Source: Pectinophora gossypiella (Eukaryota; Arthropoda; Insecta; Lepidoptera; Gelechiidae). Taken from it: a stretch of 64,000 nt of DNA. Positions within the stretch are counted from its first letter, which is position 1; each line of letters starts with the position of its first letter. The stretch is taken from positions 1,272,501 to 1,336,500 of the forward strand of contig NC_065420.1 of assembly GCF_024362695.1 (NCBI RefSeq), written 5' to 3'. The position numbers were made by a program, and so were the translations under genes. Under the pieces are notes generated by a model. That model did no database searches. It was not told where the DNA came from and worked only from the letters and a program-made list of their open reading frames with translations. This document shows positions 1-11,041 of the stretch, one piece after another.

Positions 1-99
1 GCCCGCGTGGTGGTTTAAGGCCCGATCTCCCTATCCGTCCATAGGGGAGGCCCGTGCCCCAGTAGTGGGGACGTTAATGGGCTGGTGATTATGATGATT
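1..99 (+). repeat. SINE A, 3' part, cut by the window edge
   Basis: Matches the last third of the full SINE A copies at 471, 18352 and 48533, ending in the gggctg plus ATG-repeat tail. The head lies outside the window. Confidence 0.85.
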
Positions 100-470
100 G
101 TTCCTTATTCTATACAAGTAACATAATACAAGTCTTCACTTGTATTGCAATGTGGTATGTCTAGAGAGATAGAGAAACTTTAGTAGGTATGCATATAGGC
201 ACAAAGTCTAAGATCGCGGCAGTTCACATTGTCGGATGCAATAATACTTGCAATTAGATGCACACCAGATGTTGGTGTCATCTCAACTGCTTTGTACAGG
301 GACGCACTTAGGAAGTAACTAGGGGAAATACGCATTCTGATGTTAACTCGAAACTTCCCAACATAAAAATAGGTACCCTGTTTTCCCTGAAGAGATAGGT
401 TGAGTTGTTTAGGTAGTATACAATACACCAATCCCTCGCCAACTATCTTTAAGTCCTATATTATGTAAAG
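100..470. other. No gene or recognised repeat
   Basis: Only a short chance open frame on the minus strand. I recognise nothing here. Confidence 0.5.
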
Positions 471-759
471 GGAGCTCGGTGGCGCAGCGGTAAACGCGCT
501 CGGCCTGCGATTGTTGCAGTTAAGCAACTTTCGCAAAGGCCGGTCATAGGATGGATGACCACAAAAATAGTTTTAATTTCGAGCTCCTCCGTGCTTCGGA
601 AGGCACGTTAAGCCGTTGGTCCCGGCTGCATTAGCAGTCGTTAATAACCATCAATCCGCACTAGGCCCGCGTGGTGGTTTAAAGCCCGATCTCCCTATCC
701 ATCCATAGGGAAGGCCCGTGCCCTAGCAGTGGGGACGTTAATGGGATGATGATGATGAT
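471..759 (+). mobile_element. SINE A, full length
   Basis: Starts ggagctcggtggcgcagcgg and ends in an ATG repeat. It has a tRNA-like A box (tggcgcagcgg), a 5S-rRNA-like block in the next 60 bp (more diverged here than in other copies, e.g. gcagttaagcaac), then the core ccgtgcttcggaaggcacg shared with SINEs B and C, then the family tail. No clear target duplication. Confidence 0.85.
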
Positions 760-789
760 TAGGTATATGGAGGCGAGACCATTGAAATT

Positions 790-807
790 CTCTCTCTCTC
801 TCTCTCT
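790..807. repeat. (TC)n microsatellite
   Basis: About nine TC units next to a LINE 3' end. Confidence 0.9.
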
Positions 808-814
808 TTATATT

Positions 815-978
815 TTAAGAGCTGCGCTCTTGTCGGTGGAGTAATCGCCATTCCTCTCTTCTTCCCGCCAAATCCTTCACCTCCTAATACGACACGACCT
901 GCACTTTCTCTTTTATTTGTTTCATGAATGTTCTCCTTGGTCTACCCCATCCTCTCTTCCCTTCAATTTTTCCTTCAT
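815..978 (-). pseudogene. LINE 3' coding end, decayed
   Basis: The minus strand reads GRPRRTFMKQIKEKVQVVSY, an in-frame stop, then EVKDLAGRREEWRLLHRQER and a terminal stop. The basic GRPRR..., W..LHRQERS ending recurs at 9850, 18204 and 40404. This is the pattern of a reverse-transcriptase ORF C-terminus in 5'-truncated insect non-LTR elements; the clade is not assigned. Confidence 0.7.
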
Positions 979-1496
979 TGAAATTAACCAGACATAAACG
1001 ACGTCATTATAGGGTAGTTTCCAACTAGACAAATCAGTTACTTTTTATTAAACGTCGAAACACGAAATTGCTATGGATTTTATGAAAAAGCGACTTGTGA
1101 CGTCATAGATAAACGTGGCAAAATGTCGTACTAATTATTAAAAGCGAAGTCTTACTATTCAGTAAGTCTATTGGGAAGGAAATTCCCAGTAATACAACTG
1201 GTAAGACCACTCGGTAAGACTACTGAGAAAACATTTTATTAAAATTTATAGATAGAAAAAAGAAAACGTTTTTATATTCTTTAAATCTGTCTTTATTTAG
1301 TAATCAGAAACGAAAATTTATAATTGTATTAATATACAGGGAGCCAAAATCACTAAATTCTATAACAATATTTTATGTAATTTCTTAATGAGCCTCTAGG
1401 AAATGAAAACATTTTGAAAACTGTCACTGACGCTTTTATTCGAAATTGAAATACAAAAATACATTCATTCAGTATGTAACATTCATTCACTTTGAA
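979..1496. other. AT-rich DNA without recognised features
   Basis: No long open frame and no repeat that I match elsewhere with confidence. Confidence 0.5.
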
Positions 1497-1822
1497 TGAC
1501 GGCCTCCATGGTCCAGTGGTTGAGCGTTGGGCTCACGATCCGGAAGTCCCGGTTTCGATTCCTGGTGGAGACATATCACAAAAAATACTTTGTGGTCCCT
1601 AGTTTGGTTAGGACATTACTGGCTTATCACCAGATTGTCCAAAAACAAGATGATCCCTCGGAAGGCACGTTCAGCCGTTGGTCCCGATTACTACTTACTG
1701 ATGTAAGTGAGTAGTCGTTACATGAGCCACGTCAGGGGCCTTTGGCGGCTCAATAGTAACCCTGACACCAGGTTTGACAAGGTTGATAATCCACCTTACA
1801 ACACACACAATAGAAGATAAGA
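1497..1822 (+). mobile_element. SINE B, full length
   Basis: tRNA-like head with A box (tggtccagtggttgagcg) and a degraded B box (ggtttcgattcc), shared core near 1660-1690, and the family tail ending in a cacacaatagaag-type motif. The tail carries substitutions also found in the inverted copy at 2415-2578. Confidence 0.85.
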
Positions 1823-1892
1823 GACGATAAATTGTTTTAATAAGGCCTATTTAATCCCTTGAAGTTTTTAGGCCTCTTATACTCGAAGACGA

Positions 1893-2192
1893 CGCGGCCT
1901 TGGTAGCTCAGTTGGTAGAACGCTTGCCTCTCACTTCAAGGTCACAGATTCGAACTCAGCATAGGCTTAAACCAATGATTGTCGAATTTGTTTCCGAATT
2001 CATGTTTGGATCATAAATGATTATCACTTTGCATTTTCGGTGGTATGTGACTTAACCTGTATTGGGCTGGTTTTCCCTTCTCGGGTTGGAAGGTCAGGTA
2101 GGCAGTTGTTTCTGTAATAAACCGGACCTGTCAAATCTTTAGGTTAGGTTAGCGGACCCTGTGAAAAACTGGATAATGCTATGGAGATGATG
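1893..2192 (+). mobile_element. SINE D with internal deletion
   Basis: tRNA-derived head (tggtagctcagttggtagaa, B box near 1950), body with the cataaatgattatca motif, and tail ggataatgctatggagatga. A central piece present in the copies at 19120 and 56991 is missing. Confidence 0.8.
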
Positions 2193-2414
2193 AGACCCGC
2201 AAAAGCTGCTGGGCGTTCAATACATAAACAGGGAAAGAGGAAACCTAAGTAATGCGTTGTTGAATTACATCCTATGGGAGTGTATGAAATGATACAACAC
2301 AATAGAAACTTAATATTATTATTATCCTTACTTCTCGTCCCATTCATAATAATATGTGACAAACATAATAAGGAAATTGATGAAAACAGACTGTCAGGAG
2401 CATTTCGTATGTTA

Positions 2415-2578
2415 ACTAAGAATCTTCTTTTTCTATCGTGTGGGTTGTAAGGTGGATTATCAACCTTGTCAAACCTGGTGTCAGGGTTACTATTGAGCCG
2501 CCAAAGGCCCCTGACATGGCTCATGTAACGACTACGTACTTACATCAGTAAGTAGTAACCGGGATGAACGGGTTAACG
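2415..2578 (-). mobile_element. SINE B, tail half
   Basis: Reverse complement of the SINE B tail and part of the core. It shares the odd reading accaggtttgacaaggttga with the copy at 1497-1822, where other copies read accagggttgatgaggttgg. Confidence 0.8.
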
Positions 2579-3420
2579 TGCTTATTCAAATTCAAAATAT
2601 TAATATCCATAATTATAAGTACAATAGATTAGATTCCATTATTAAAATTAAATTAAATTAAGTATATAAAATTAAAATTATCAATAACAATTAAATAAAA
2701 TACATGAAATAAAATACATAATATAATTTAATTAATTTATTTAAAAATGAATGCTTAATTTATCTAAAAATATTATATTGCAATTTTTAGAGGCTCTCGC
2801 CCGGTCATTACTGATATAAAGTTGTCCATCGTTATTCAACGTGGCAACGCGACGAAGTTTTGAGCTTGAGATTTTTGGTTTGAGTTTGAGTTTTCTAGGC
2901 CCTGTTTGCCTAAGCCCCTCCCTGTGCTAAGCACTCGACGCCATCTCGCTACTAGTGTCGCTGTGTTGCGGAACTTAGGCGGAGTTCACCAAATTGTTGC
3001 CGTATACGTGACACCTCGTAGGCAAATTCTTAGTAACGATACATGGCGACACACCAGCAATATAGAGGTACTTACATCGAGGAGATATTACACTATGTAA
3101 TCCAAATGCAATATTGTAACAACTCAAAATATAGGAGTTTTGAGATCGTGATATGCAAAATTGCAAGGAAAAGCATACAGTTACCAACTTCATGCGTTTT
3201 TCATAAAAAAAAAATCTTTATTCGTTTTAAACTTTTTTGTTTTTTAATGCTAGTTGAGTCAAGCCCCCCTTTAAACTGGGGAAGTCTGTGTTAGGAGGTT
3301 TATCTTATCTTAACTTACTTAATTAGTGACTTATTATACCAAATATGTATGTAATTATATAATTTATATCTTTATTTAATATTTTTTTTTTCTTTCTCTT
3401 ATATTTTTCTTTCTGTACTT
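2579..3420. other. No gene; AT-rich then mixed sequence
   Basis: 2579-2790 is very AT-rich. 2890-3290 has several overlapping short open frames on both strands, none with recognisable motifs. Confidence 0.5.
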
Positions 3421-3432
3421 AGGAGTGCAGAT

Positions 3433-3482
3433 GGATGTGTGTGTGAGTGTGTGTATGTATACATACATACATACATACACAC
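3433..3482. repeat. TG/TATG/CATA microsatellite
   Basis: Runs of gtgtgt followed by acatacatacatacatac. Confidence 0.85.
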
Positions 3483-3576
3483 TAGGTACAATGTGTGTGA
3501 TGTGTGTATTCATTTCTGCTTACTCGAATTAGTAAATGGTTTTATCAGTATTTTTTTTTTTGAAGAATGCATCATC

Positions 3577-3682
3577 ACTAATTTAAGAGCCACGGTCTTG
3601 TCTGTAGCGTTCTTCATGTTACTTTTTTAGGGAAAAATAGGGCTGTGCTTTCCCTCTTGCCTTTGCCCCACAGTACTCTGTC
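3577..3682 (-). repeat. Repeat J, partial
   Basis: Matches 5427-5535 and, in the other orientation, 12600-12700. Read on the minus strand it resembles the ...RQERGS-stop LINE end and its flank. Confidence 0.65.
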
Positions 3683-3741
3683 TGTTTTGAAGATTTGGTC
3701 TTATATAATATATATTTTTTTTTGATTGGTATACGGTAGAG

Positions 3742-3828
3742 AAGTGTGTAAGGATGGAAGCAAATGAAATTCTATAGTCTCTGCTTACCCCGGAAATAGG
3801 CGTGAGTTTATGTTTATATTATGTATGA
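3742..3828 (+). repeat. LINE-derived repeat F, 3' part
   Basis: Contains ctctgcttaccccgg and aggcgtgagtttatg, shared with the copies at 49018 and 59991 and, inverted, 15617 and 54185. Confidence 0.7.
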
Positions 3829-3831
3829 GAT

Positions 3832-3995
3832 ACCACTGCTGGGGCACGGGCCTTCCCTATGGATGGATAGGGAGATAGGGCCTTAAACCATCACGCGGGC
3901 CCAGTGCGGATTGATGGTTATTAACGACTGCTAATGCAGCCGGGACCAACGGCTTAACGTACCTTCCGAAGCAGGGAGGAGCTCGAGATGAAAAC
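3832..3995 (-). mobile_element. SINE A, 5'-truncated
   Basis: Reverse complement of the SINE A core and tail; head and 5S-like block missing. Confidence 0.85.
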
Positions 3996-4267
3996 TTCAT
4001 CAAAATTGAGATATATCAAAAAATATATATCTAAATAAATAGACAACCTTTCGCCGGCAGTGCCTAATGAGGTGAGCAGAGCCACAAGGAGGAGATAATC
4101 ACTTTTGTCACCAAATCTTGGTAATGATACCGATCATGAATAGACAATAGTTGAAGTCAGGCTCAACACCCGGAAGACCTGGGTGAGATTTCCAGCAGGC
4201 AGACGTCTTACAGACAACTTTGTCATACTGTCCTCTCTTTTTTTATATCTTATCGCAATAAAAACTA

Positions 4268-4324
4268 CAGGTTAGGTAACCGGACCCTGTGAAAACGGTA
4301 TAACGCTATGGAGATGATGATCGC
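4268..4324 (+). repeat. SINE D tail fragment
   Basis: aggttaggtaaccggaccc through ctatggagatgatga matches the end of SINE D. Confidence 0.75.
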
Positions 4325-4350
4325 AAATAAATGTCTAGCGTTCTAAATTC

Positions 4351-4670
4351 TTAACAACGTGTCATCATCGTCATCACCAGCCCATTAACGTCCCCACTGC
4401 TGGGGCACGGGCCTTCCCTATGGATGGATAGGGAGATCGGGCCTTAAACCATCACGCGGGCCCAGTGCGGATTGGTGGTTATTAACGACTGCTAATGCAA
4501 CTGGGACCAACGGCTTAAAGTGCCTTCCGAAGCACGGAGGAGCTCGAGATGAAAACTTTTTTTTTTGTGGTCACCCATCCTATGACCGGCTTTTGCGAAA
4601 GTTGCTTAACTTCAACAATCGCAGACCGAGCGCGTTTATCGCTGCGCCACCGAGTTCCTTAACAACGTGT
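4351..4670 (-). mobile_element. SINE A, full length, with target duplication
   Basis: SINE at about 4363-4658 on the minus strand. It is flanked by an exact 12-bp direct repeat ttaacaacgtgt at 4351-4362 and 4659-4670, a target-site duplication from LINE-type retroposition. Head, 5S-like block, core and tail are all present. Confidence 0.92.
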
Positions 4671-5426
4671 GTTCATACTAATGTGTTATGTGTGTGTCTG
4701 TCTATTTGTTGGTCTTTTACGGCAAAACGGAGCCACGAATTGACGTGATTTTTTAAGTGGAGATAGTTGAAGTAATGGAGAGTGACATAGGCTATTTTTT
4801 GTCTCTTTCTAACCCCCGATTTTCCTAAAATGGTTGGTGGAAGATAATTGGAGCATTCCGCAATTTTCAGGGTAAAAGCTAAGACTAACAAAAAAAATCG
4901 TGCATCAATTTTTGTTTAGAAATCTGCCCGCAATCCGTTCAAAGAGCGGCTGAATTTTTATATGGGAGTTTTCGCAATTTTCAAGGTTAGAAGCTAAATA
5001 TTGGTACATTAGGAAAGGGGTCATCCCGAATTTAACGCAAAGTCGCAGGCAAAAGCTAGTTTAAAATAGAATACTTAGAATAAAACACTAAACTATTTCT
5101 CTCTATCGTCCAAAGCTTGTAGAAAATACCAAAGCTTCGTAGTAATTCTAAATGGCATTCCTTCATCGTCGTCAAATGCATTCTTTGACTCGTTGCTATG
5201 AAAGACGGCCATTTTATTTTCCAATACACATTTTTACCGTCTTCACTACAGAATTTTATCAATACACGGGCTTTGTACGACAATATCTTTTATCATTCTT
5301 TTAACTCAGAAAGAATGAGTGTGGCTGTGATTCTATTTATAAATGTATTAGCACTATTCTTCGTTAGTTTAACTTTATTCTTGCCAGGTATTTGCTAGTT
5401 TCGTAAATGATCATTTCGTTACTTAT
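4671..5426. other. No gene; possible old LINE-derived repeat
   Basis: 4690-4830 reads like a common lepidopteran interspersed repeat (ttttacggcaaaacggagcc, ttttttaagtggagatag). I recall that only from general familiarity. The rest is unassigned; short frames at 5056-5400 have no motifs. Confidence 0.35.
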
Positions 5427-5768
5427 TTAAGAGCCACGCTCTTGTCGGTGTAGCATTCTCCATGCTACTGTTTTAGGGAAAATAGGGCAGTGGTTTTGTT
5501 CTTGCCTTCCGCCCCGCAGTACTCTGTCTGACGCGAGTGGGATGTCGCCCAGAGTAGTCTATTTCTAAGCCGTTCTAGGACTCATGTCGTCCTCTGAATG
5601 GTACTGACAGTTACTGCTGCCCTCTGTCAGTTTGTACAGTCCCTGTGTGTCGCCTCTTCCGTCCTGCGTTGCCATACCGATAGATGCCGTCTCCGCCTCT
5701 GCAACCGTTGAGGTCTTCACCCGTATCGCTGGACAAGGGTTATACGTTATACCCCGCAGACGAAAAAG
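5427..5768 (-). repeat. Repeat J, longest copy
   Basis: Opens taagagccacgctcttgtcg, runs through ccgcagtactctgtctgacg and on to cgttataccccgcagacg. The last third recurs at 7841-7968 and the first two thirds, inverted, at 12488-12700 and 22927-23026. The minus strand of the first part ends in a LINE-like C-terminus. Confidence 0.7.
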
Positions 5769-5987
5769 GTTTGTGATTTAAGTGTAGTTGGAAGGGGAAG
5801 TACGTACCGCGATCAGATCCAAGATGTTTTAAATAAAAGTCAGATTAAGTATACTTAACTTAAAACAATTATTGTCTAATTTATATGTCATTCTTTTAGT
5901 AGGTCCGTTTTTTGACGGCTATTTTATTGCATGCTTTAATGCACATGTTTAAAGACTCAGACTTGTTTAAAAGGTAAGGTTAATAAT

Positions 5988-6205
5988 TGTTAGCACACCC
6001 GGACACTTCATACAAACAACCTCGTTTCACACAGACACTACACATTGACGTTATCTTACACCCGCATCTGTGTGTGTGACGTCTGACGCCATACTATTCT
6101 AGTCTAAACTATGTTCGAGGGGGGGTGAGGTAAACCTAGCTCAGACGCTGGTGGGGAGCGGAGAGTTGCCGTTCTATACGTAGTATTATTCCTTATTCTA
6201 TGGTG
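5988..6205 (+). repeat. Repeat I, long copy
   Basis: Shares ggtgaggtaaacctagctca, ggagcggagagttgccgt and the upstream gacgttatcttacacccgc-type segment with the inverted copy at 35228-35460. A short relative is at 24672. Confidence 0.65.
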
Positions 6206-6264
6206 TTAGGTTGTTATTAGTCTCTGTGTTGGTTTTCACGATATGCCCCTGGTCTAGCGATAAA

Positions 6265-6496
6265 AATAACTTTTTTTGACGTGGCTTGTAAATTTGCCGC
6301 AGATGGTATTAGCTACTTGGCCGGACAAATGTTACCCGGTACAACGTTTAAGACAACAGGCCTGAGTGTGCCCAGTTGGGCGCGAACCTCGGCTCGGGGC
6401 CTCGTCTGAGAGGAAAGATATTTGAAAGTATTAATTGACCGTAGTGGGTCGATAGCGATAAGCGCTGATTGAGGGAAATCTTCGACCACGCCGGCG
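6265..6496 (+). repeat. Repeat E
   Basis: Starts after a T run at tttttttgacgtggctt, then ctacttggccggacaaatg, ttaagacaacaggcctgag and tagtgggtcgatagcgataa. Eight loci in the window carry it. Some reading frames stay open for about 60 codons (see 59298), so it may derive from a TE coding end; class unknown. Confidence 0.75.
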
Positions 6497-7056
6497 GGGG
6501 ATAGAAGTAACCAAATACCGTCTTAAATATAAATCGTTTCAATTCCATTTTCCTCTAAAACAAACTTTATTTACAACGCATTATGAGTCAGAAGCCAATT
6601 TGAATGCTACTTAGAATAATAGAGTACAGTTTTTATAAGGTTATCAGTTGTGGTTTCAATTGTATGCTTATTCTGATGACTAGCTATGCGCTTGCGACTT
6701 TGCTTGTAGACTTCGGATTTCACAAACATAAACTCACGCCTACTTCCCAACGGGGTAAGCAGATACTATGGAATTCCATTAGCTTTGATCCTGCTGCTGT
6801 TGCATTTCTGTTTGGTTTTAGATTTGACAGCAAAAAAAAACGTGCATAAAGACTGAATTTTCCCCGCTCCTCATTTGTTCCGTCAAGGCCTGAAGGACAC
6901 CCAGACCAGGCGATTCTGAAAAAAAAAAATAGTAAAGAAGAACAGTAATAAACTACATTGAATTTTTTCCTGAAAAGTGCCTAACTAAATATACCTAACT
7001 TACCCATCGTATATCCATTTTTGATTGTCGATATATCGATATGCAATTTTTTTTAT
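6497..7056. other. No gene; one repeat-F fragment
   Basis: 6725-6800 holds a minus-strand fragment of repeat F (aaactcacgcctacttcc, ggggtaagcag). The remainder is unassigned. Confidence 0.5.
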
Positions 7057-7135
7057 CAAAATCGGTTCAGCAATTTGATCTTGTAAACGGACAAACAGAG
7101 TTACATTCGCATTAATATTAATACTTAGCCAGGAA
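7057..7135 (+). repeat. LINE 3' end-like sequence
   Basis: aaaatcggttcagcaattt, aaacggacaaacagagttac and cgcattaatattaatact match the usual wording of insect LINE 3' ends, by general knowledge only. Confidence 0.4.
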
Positions 7136-7344
7136 TGTACCGCAGGCTATGAAATAGGTTAGTCTAGTTCAGAATGGAATATTCTAGTAACAACTAGGTA
7201 ACCTAGAAAAACTTAACCAGGTAAAGGTTGTACTGTGGGTTCTGCACCTACTTATCTAACATAGAAAAAACAAACATACATACACTCGCGCCCGTAATCC
7301 GTAATGGGATGTGTAGGGACACAAGTAATCAAGAACAATTTTTT

Positions 7345-7562
7345 TTTCGTTCTCACTTTATGTCCTCTAGAGGGCACCACATTGAGTTTAGCGCGACATC
7401 ACATAGCCTATAACCACCAGCTATTCAAGACGCTTCTAATAATACCTCAATTGTTAAATTCTGTCATGTGGTTTAGTAGTTAGGTTGAAACAGACGTGCA
7501 TACACACATACATAGCGATCAAACAGATAACCCTCCTGTTTGCTTCGCTGCAGTCCGGTAAA
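7345..7562 (+). repeat. Repeat N, copy 1
   Basis: Pairs with 47030-47245: tctagagggcaccacattga, cctataaccacca, ttgttaaattctgtc, ggtttagtagttaggttg, acatacatagcg.tcaaac and ataaccctcct. Probably the 3' region of a non-LTR element. Confidence 0.7.
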
Positions 7563-7840
7563 ATACATTTTTATAATTAAAAAAAAATACGGAACACACG
7601 TCAATTCTAGGCAGAAATTATTAAACAACAAAATTTTACACTGGCAAATAACCCGACAGAATTACGTTGACAGCACACATTAAACGGGTTGCGTTATCAC
7701 CGTGAAGCCTAAATTGATTCGCCCGGAATATTCATTTATTCATTCATTTTAAAATTAACAGTTGTCAATCTTCAGTCCATTTTATATCGGCGGATAACAA
7801 ATGACAGATATTACTAAAAAAATAATATAGGAACTAAGTT

Positions 7841-8130
7841 ACTGCTGCCCTATCAGGTTCAAGGTTACAGTCCTTATGACTCGCCCCTTCCGTTCTCTCC
7901 CATGTCCGCCTCTGCAACCGTTGAGGTCTTCACCCGTATCCCTGGGCAGGGGTTAATACGTTATACCCCGTAAGTCTGGGTCCCTATTCGAACTCAGCCA
8001 CATTTCACTTCGGAGCCTTCGGAGCCTACTGAAGTAAGAGGCGTCCACCCCCGCGGCAATGACGCGCCGAATAGGAATTGCCCTAGTGGAGGGCAGAGAA
8101 GATGACTCTGTCCCCCCTAGGACCCGCTTA
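7841..8130. repeat. Repeat J, 3' part and unassigned extension
   Basis: 7841-7968 matches 5610-5765 (cctctgcaaccgttgaggtc, cgttataccccg). The GC-rich extension to about 8130 has no second copy here. Confidence 0.6.
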
Positions 8131-8162
8131 ATGGTCTTGTATGGAACCAAAATTATAGGCTA

Positions 8163-8480
8163 TTCTTCTCTTCTATCGTGTGGGTTGTGAGGTGAATTAC
8201 CAACGTCATCAACCCTGGTGTCAGGGTTGTTATTGAGCCGCCAAAGGCCCCTGACGTGGCTCATGTAACGACTACTTACATCAGTAAGTAGTAACCGGGA
8301 CCAACGTCTTAACGTGCGAAGCACGGATAATCTTACTTTTTGGACAATCAGGTGATCAGCCTGTAATGTCCTAAGTAAACTAGGGATCACAAAGTGATTT
8401 TTGTGATATGTCCCCACCGGGATTCGCACCCGGGACCTCCGGATCGTGAGTCCAACGCTCAACCACTGGACCACAGAGGC
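8163..8480 (-). mobile_element. SINE B, full length
   Basis: Head at 8480 (minus), with intact B box (cccgggtgcgaatcccggtg), core and tail. aggctatt occurs at 8157-8164 and 8477-8484, a possible 8-bp target duplication overlapping the SINE end. Confidence 0.87.
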
Positions 8481-8740
8481 TATTTATTATTATGTTATGT
8501 ACTTATGTCTGTGATCTATATACTTCAATTCAATAAATAAATAAGTAGGTAGTACACATTGGACCTAATTTATTTATCTGCTTCACAATTGTGACCGCAG
8601 CTGGTGGTTGACTCATAGCGAGCTAAACTTCTAATAAGGTACCTAAATGAACTTGACTCGGTTTTGAAGTTATCATTTTATAGTACCTACTAGAGCGTGT
8701 ACTATTTACTAAAGTACCTACTTTGATAGTATTTCCTGTA

Positions 8741-9229
8741 CATGGTGTTAGTGACATCGTAACGAAAACTTTGAGGGATGATTCAGACCATGATTCTAAG
8801 TTGATATCAAATTGAATTTTCCTCGCTAAAGTATAGAAGTGAAAATAATTTAAGAAAGCACAAAATTTTTCATCAATTTTCCGACAGAAAATTTCACTTG
8901 ATATCAACACAGAATCATGGTCTGAATTATCTCCCTCAGTATTCGTTACGGTGTCACTAACACCCATACCTAATTGTATGGCTACTAGTATGTACTTGTA
9001 CCGGGTGTAAGTGACATCGTAACGAATACTGAAAGGGATGACTCAGCTCATTATTCTGAGCTAATATCAAGTAGAATTTTCCATCGCAAAAGTATAGAAT
9101 TGAAAATAATTTAAAAAATCTAAAACAAAATCATGAATTTTGCGACGGAAAATTCCACTTGATATCAACTTAGAATCGTGGTCTGAATCATACCTCAAAA
9201 GTTTTCGTTACGATGTCACTAACACCCTG
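8741..9229. mobile_element. Repeat H: dimeric fold-back element (MITE-like)
   Basis: Two palindromic units, 8741-8966 and 9001-9229, each next to TA dinucleotides and separated by 34 bp. The ends read tggtgttagtgacatcg and cgatgtcactaacaccctg. The outer arms of the pair are inverted copies of each other (aacgaaaactttgagggatg type), and so are the inner arms (aacgaatactgaaagggatg type), so the dimer is itself a palindrome. No transposase. TA flanks and short inverted ends suggest a Tc1/mariner-type non-autonomous element. Confidence 0.75.
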
Positions 9230-9385
9230 TATATGTCTTCTTCTCCACTCCTCGCGATCTTTTGAAGCCTCTGTAGCTTGCTCCCATGACATGCCGAGAG
9301 TTTTTAAGTCCAGGTCTACAGGGCTTCGCCAGGTCTCCTCGGGCCGCCCCCTTTTGCGTAATCCACGCGCACACCAGTAGGTGAT
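9230..9385 (-). pseudogene. LINE reverse transcriptase C-terminus
   Basis: The minus strand reads RKRGRPEETWRSPVDLDL, then KTLGMSWEQATEASKDREEW, then RRRHIQGV. GRP..TW followed 25-30 residues later by A.DR..W is the standard C-terminal signature of many non-LTR reverse transcriptases. It abuts the repeat H dimer, and its last codons may be supplied by that repeat. Confidence 0.7.
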
Positions 9386-9849
9386 AAAATTTTGTCACGG
9401 TCATTTTATCGATTCTGACGATATAATTATGTCGTTATGTCGATTGGTGCTAATAAGTGAACCCAAATATAAGTTATAATTAGACTTACCTGTGATTTTC
9501 TTATCACAGGTACGTCTAACTTAAATAAAATAAGATGGTGTATACTGGGATTGGGTAGTTTCCTAGGCCAAAGATAAATTATGAAATTCTGATTACTTAA
9601 TATATTTTTTTCTGTTTGACATATCTACAAATTTTAATAGTTAAAGAAAAATGTAATAATTAGTGCGTCATTTTGTCACGTTTTTCTATGACGCTACAGG
9701 CAATAAAAAAAACAATTTATCTTGTTTTACCTTAAGTAAAAAAAAACTAAACCACCATCACTAACCATAATAAAGACTATAGAGAATCGAAGAGGAAATA
9801 CGATTGGCCACCTGAAACGACACGATTCGTTAATATAAACATCATAAAA
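9386..9849. other. No gene; small hairpin
   Basis: 9481-9518 is a hairpin: tagacttacctgtga pairs with tcacaggtacgtcta with one mismatch. Otherwise AT-rich. Confidence 0.55.
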
Positions 9850-10003
9850 GTAAAAATTTAAGAAAAGAGAGGAAGGGGTAGACTTAGGAGAACATTTATT
9901 AAACAAATAAAAGAAAAGGTGCAGGTCGTGTCGTATCAAGAGGTGAAGGTTTTGGCGGGAAGAGAAGAGAGGAATGGCAATCACTCCACGGACAAGAGCG
10001 CAG
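9850..10003 (+). pseudogene. LINE 3' coding end, frameshifted
   Basis: Reads RTFIKQIKEKVQVVSYQEVK then VLAGREE and a shift of frame in the purine run, followed by remnants of ...LHRQERSS. Same family as 815-978, 18204-18328 and 40404-40660. It joins a SINE C fragment at 10004. Confidence 0.65.
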
Positions 10004-10147
10004 CAGACAATCAGGTGATTCAAGCCTGAAAAGTCCTTACCAAGCAAGGGACAGTCTCAGAGTGATTTCGAAAATGTCCCCATCGGGAATCGAACCCGGA
10101 CCTCCAAATCGTGAGCCTAACGCTCTAACCACTAGACCACGGAAGCT
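10004..10147 (-). mobile_element. SINE C, 5' part
   Basis: tRNA-like head ends at 10147 (minus strand: gagcttccgtggtctagtgg) with B box near 10085. It runs to gattgtctg and lacks core and tail. Confidence 0.75.
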
Positions 10148-10449
10148 CTTAAATAAAGAGAAAAAATATCTGATTTGACTAGTTGCAAACTACCCTATTA
10201 GTACCCATATCCGTATAAGAAATTCTAGCTAAAACCATTTCCCGGGCCAGCGACAGATTTCCCCCGGGGCGGCTTAGAGTTAGTGGCCTCTCGGTGACAT
10301 ACTTCACCCCAGGGGCTGGAACCACCGCACTTTAGTGGCGTATGTCGTAATAAGTTTTAAAGTATCGGTGTATATTAGGAACACAGGTGGGGTTTGAGAA
10401 ATTGCTGTCGTGGATAAGCAGTTAAAATAATATTGTACACACATACATC
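10148..10449. other. No recognised feature
   Basis: A GC-richer patch at 10235-10340 (cccgggccagcgac, ccccggggcggc) has no second copy in the window. Confidence 0.5.
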
Positions 10450-10655
10450 AACTTCCGAAGTAAGCAGAGACTACGGAATTCTATTTGCTTCGATCCCGAC
10501 ATACTTCTCCTGCATATAAAGCGAATGTTGGTAAGCGAAGGACGTACATTGACCAAATTGGAGATGTCCTTAGAAAAAGTTCAGTAAGATCTACTCTGAA
10601 CAGGCGTGCGTGTGTGAAACGATTGATGAATGCGGAGGAAGCACGAGAAGTGGAA
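10450..10655. repeat. Repeat F, two fragments head to head
   Basis: 10450-10513 is minus-strand repeat F. 10529-10655 is plus-strand and reads RTYIDQIGDVLRKSSVRS then TLNRRACVKRLMNAEEAREV, an open LINE-like C-terminal segment. Confidence 0.65.
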
Positions 10656-11041
10656 TAAATTATTCCTATTTTAAAATAAGGTTATTTTCACTAAAATTCT
10701 GTTTACTTCGCAAGAACCTATTCAGCAAAAAAAGTAAATTACTACACTCTCGTCCCGAAGCGATAAACACAATACATAAACCAACCACACCAATAAATAC
10801 ATAAAAATATCTATCAAAAGTAAAAACAAAACATTTAAAAAGCAAAACCGATATAGAGCATAAAAAACTCAATAAAATAAAAATGGACGCGCGGTCGATG
10901 CGCGGGCAAAGACACTGCGCAAATATAATGCGCAAGAGTGCCACTCGTGCACATTTTTATCGTAATAAACATAGAGGCGCGATGCGCGTGGATAATCGGG
11001 CGCATGTTTTTTTTTTTTATTGACAATAAGGAAATGAACAG
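10656..11041. other. No gene; AT-rich with short frames
   Basis: Overlapping frames of 64-92 codons show no motifs. Several cgcg-rich tokens at 10885-11005. Confidence 0.45.
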
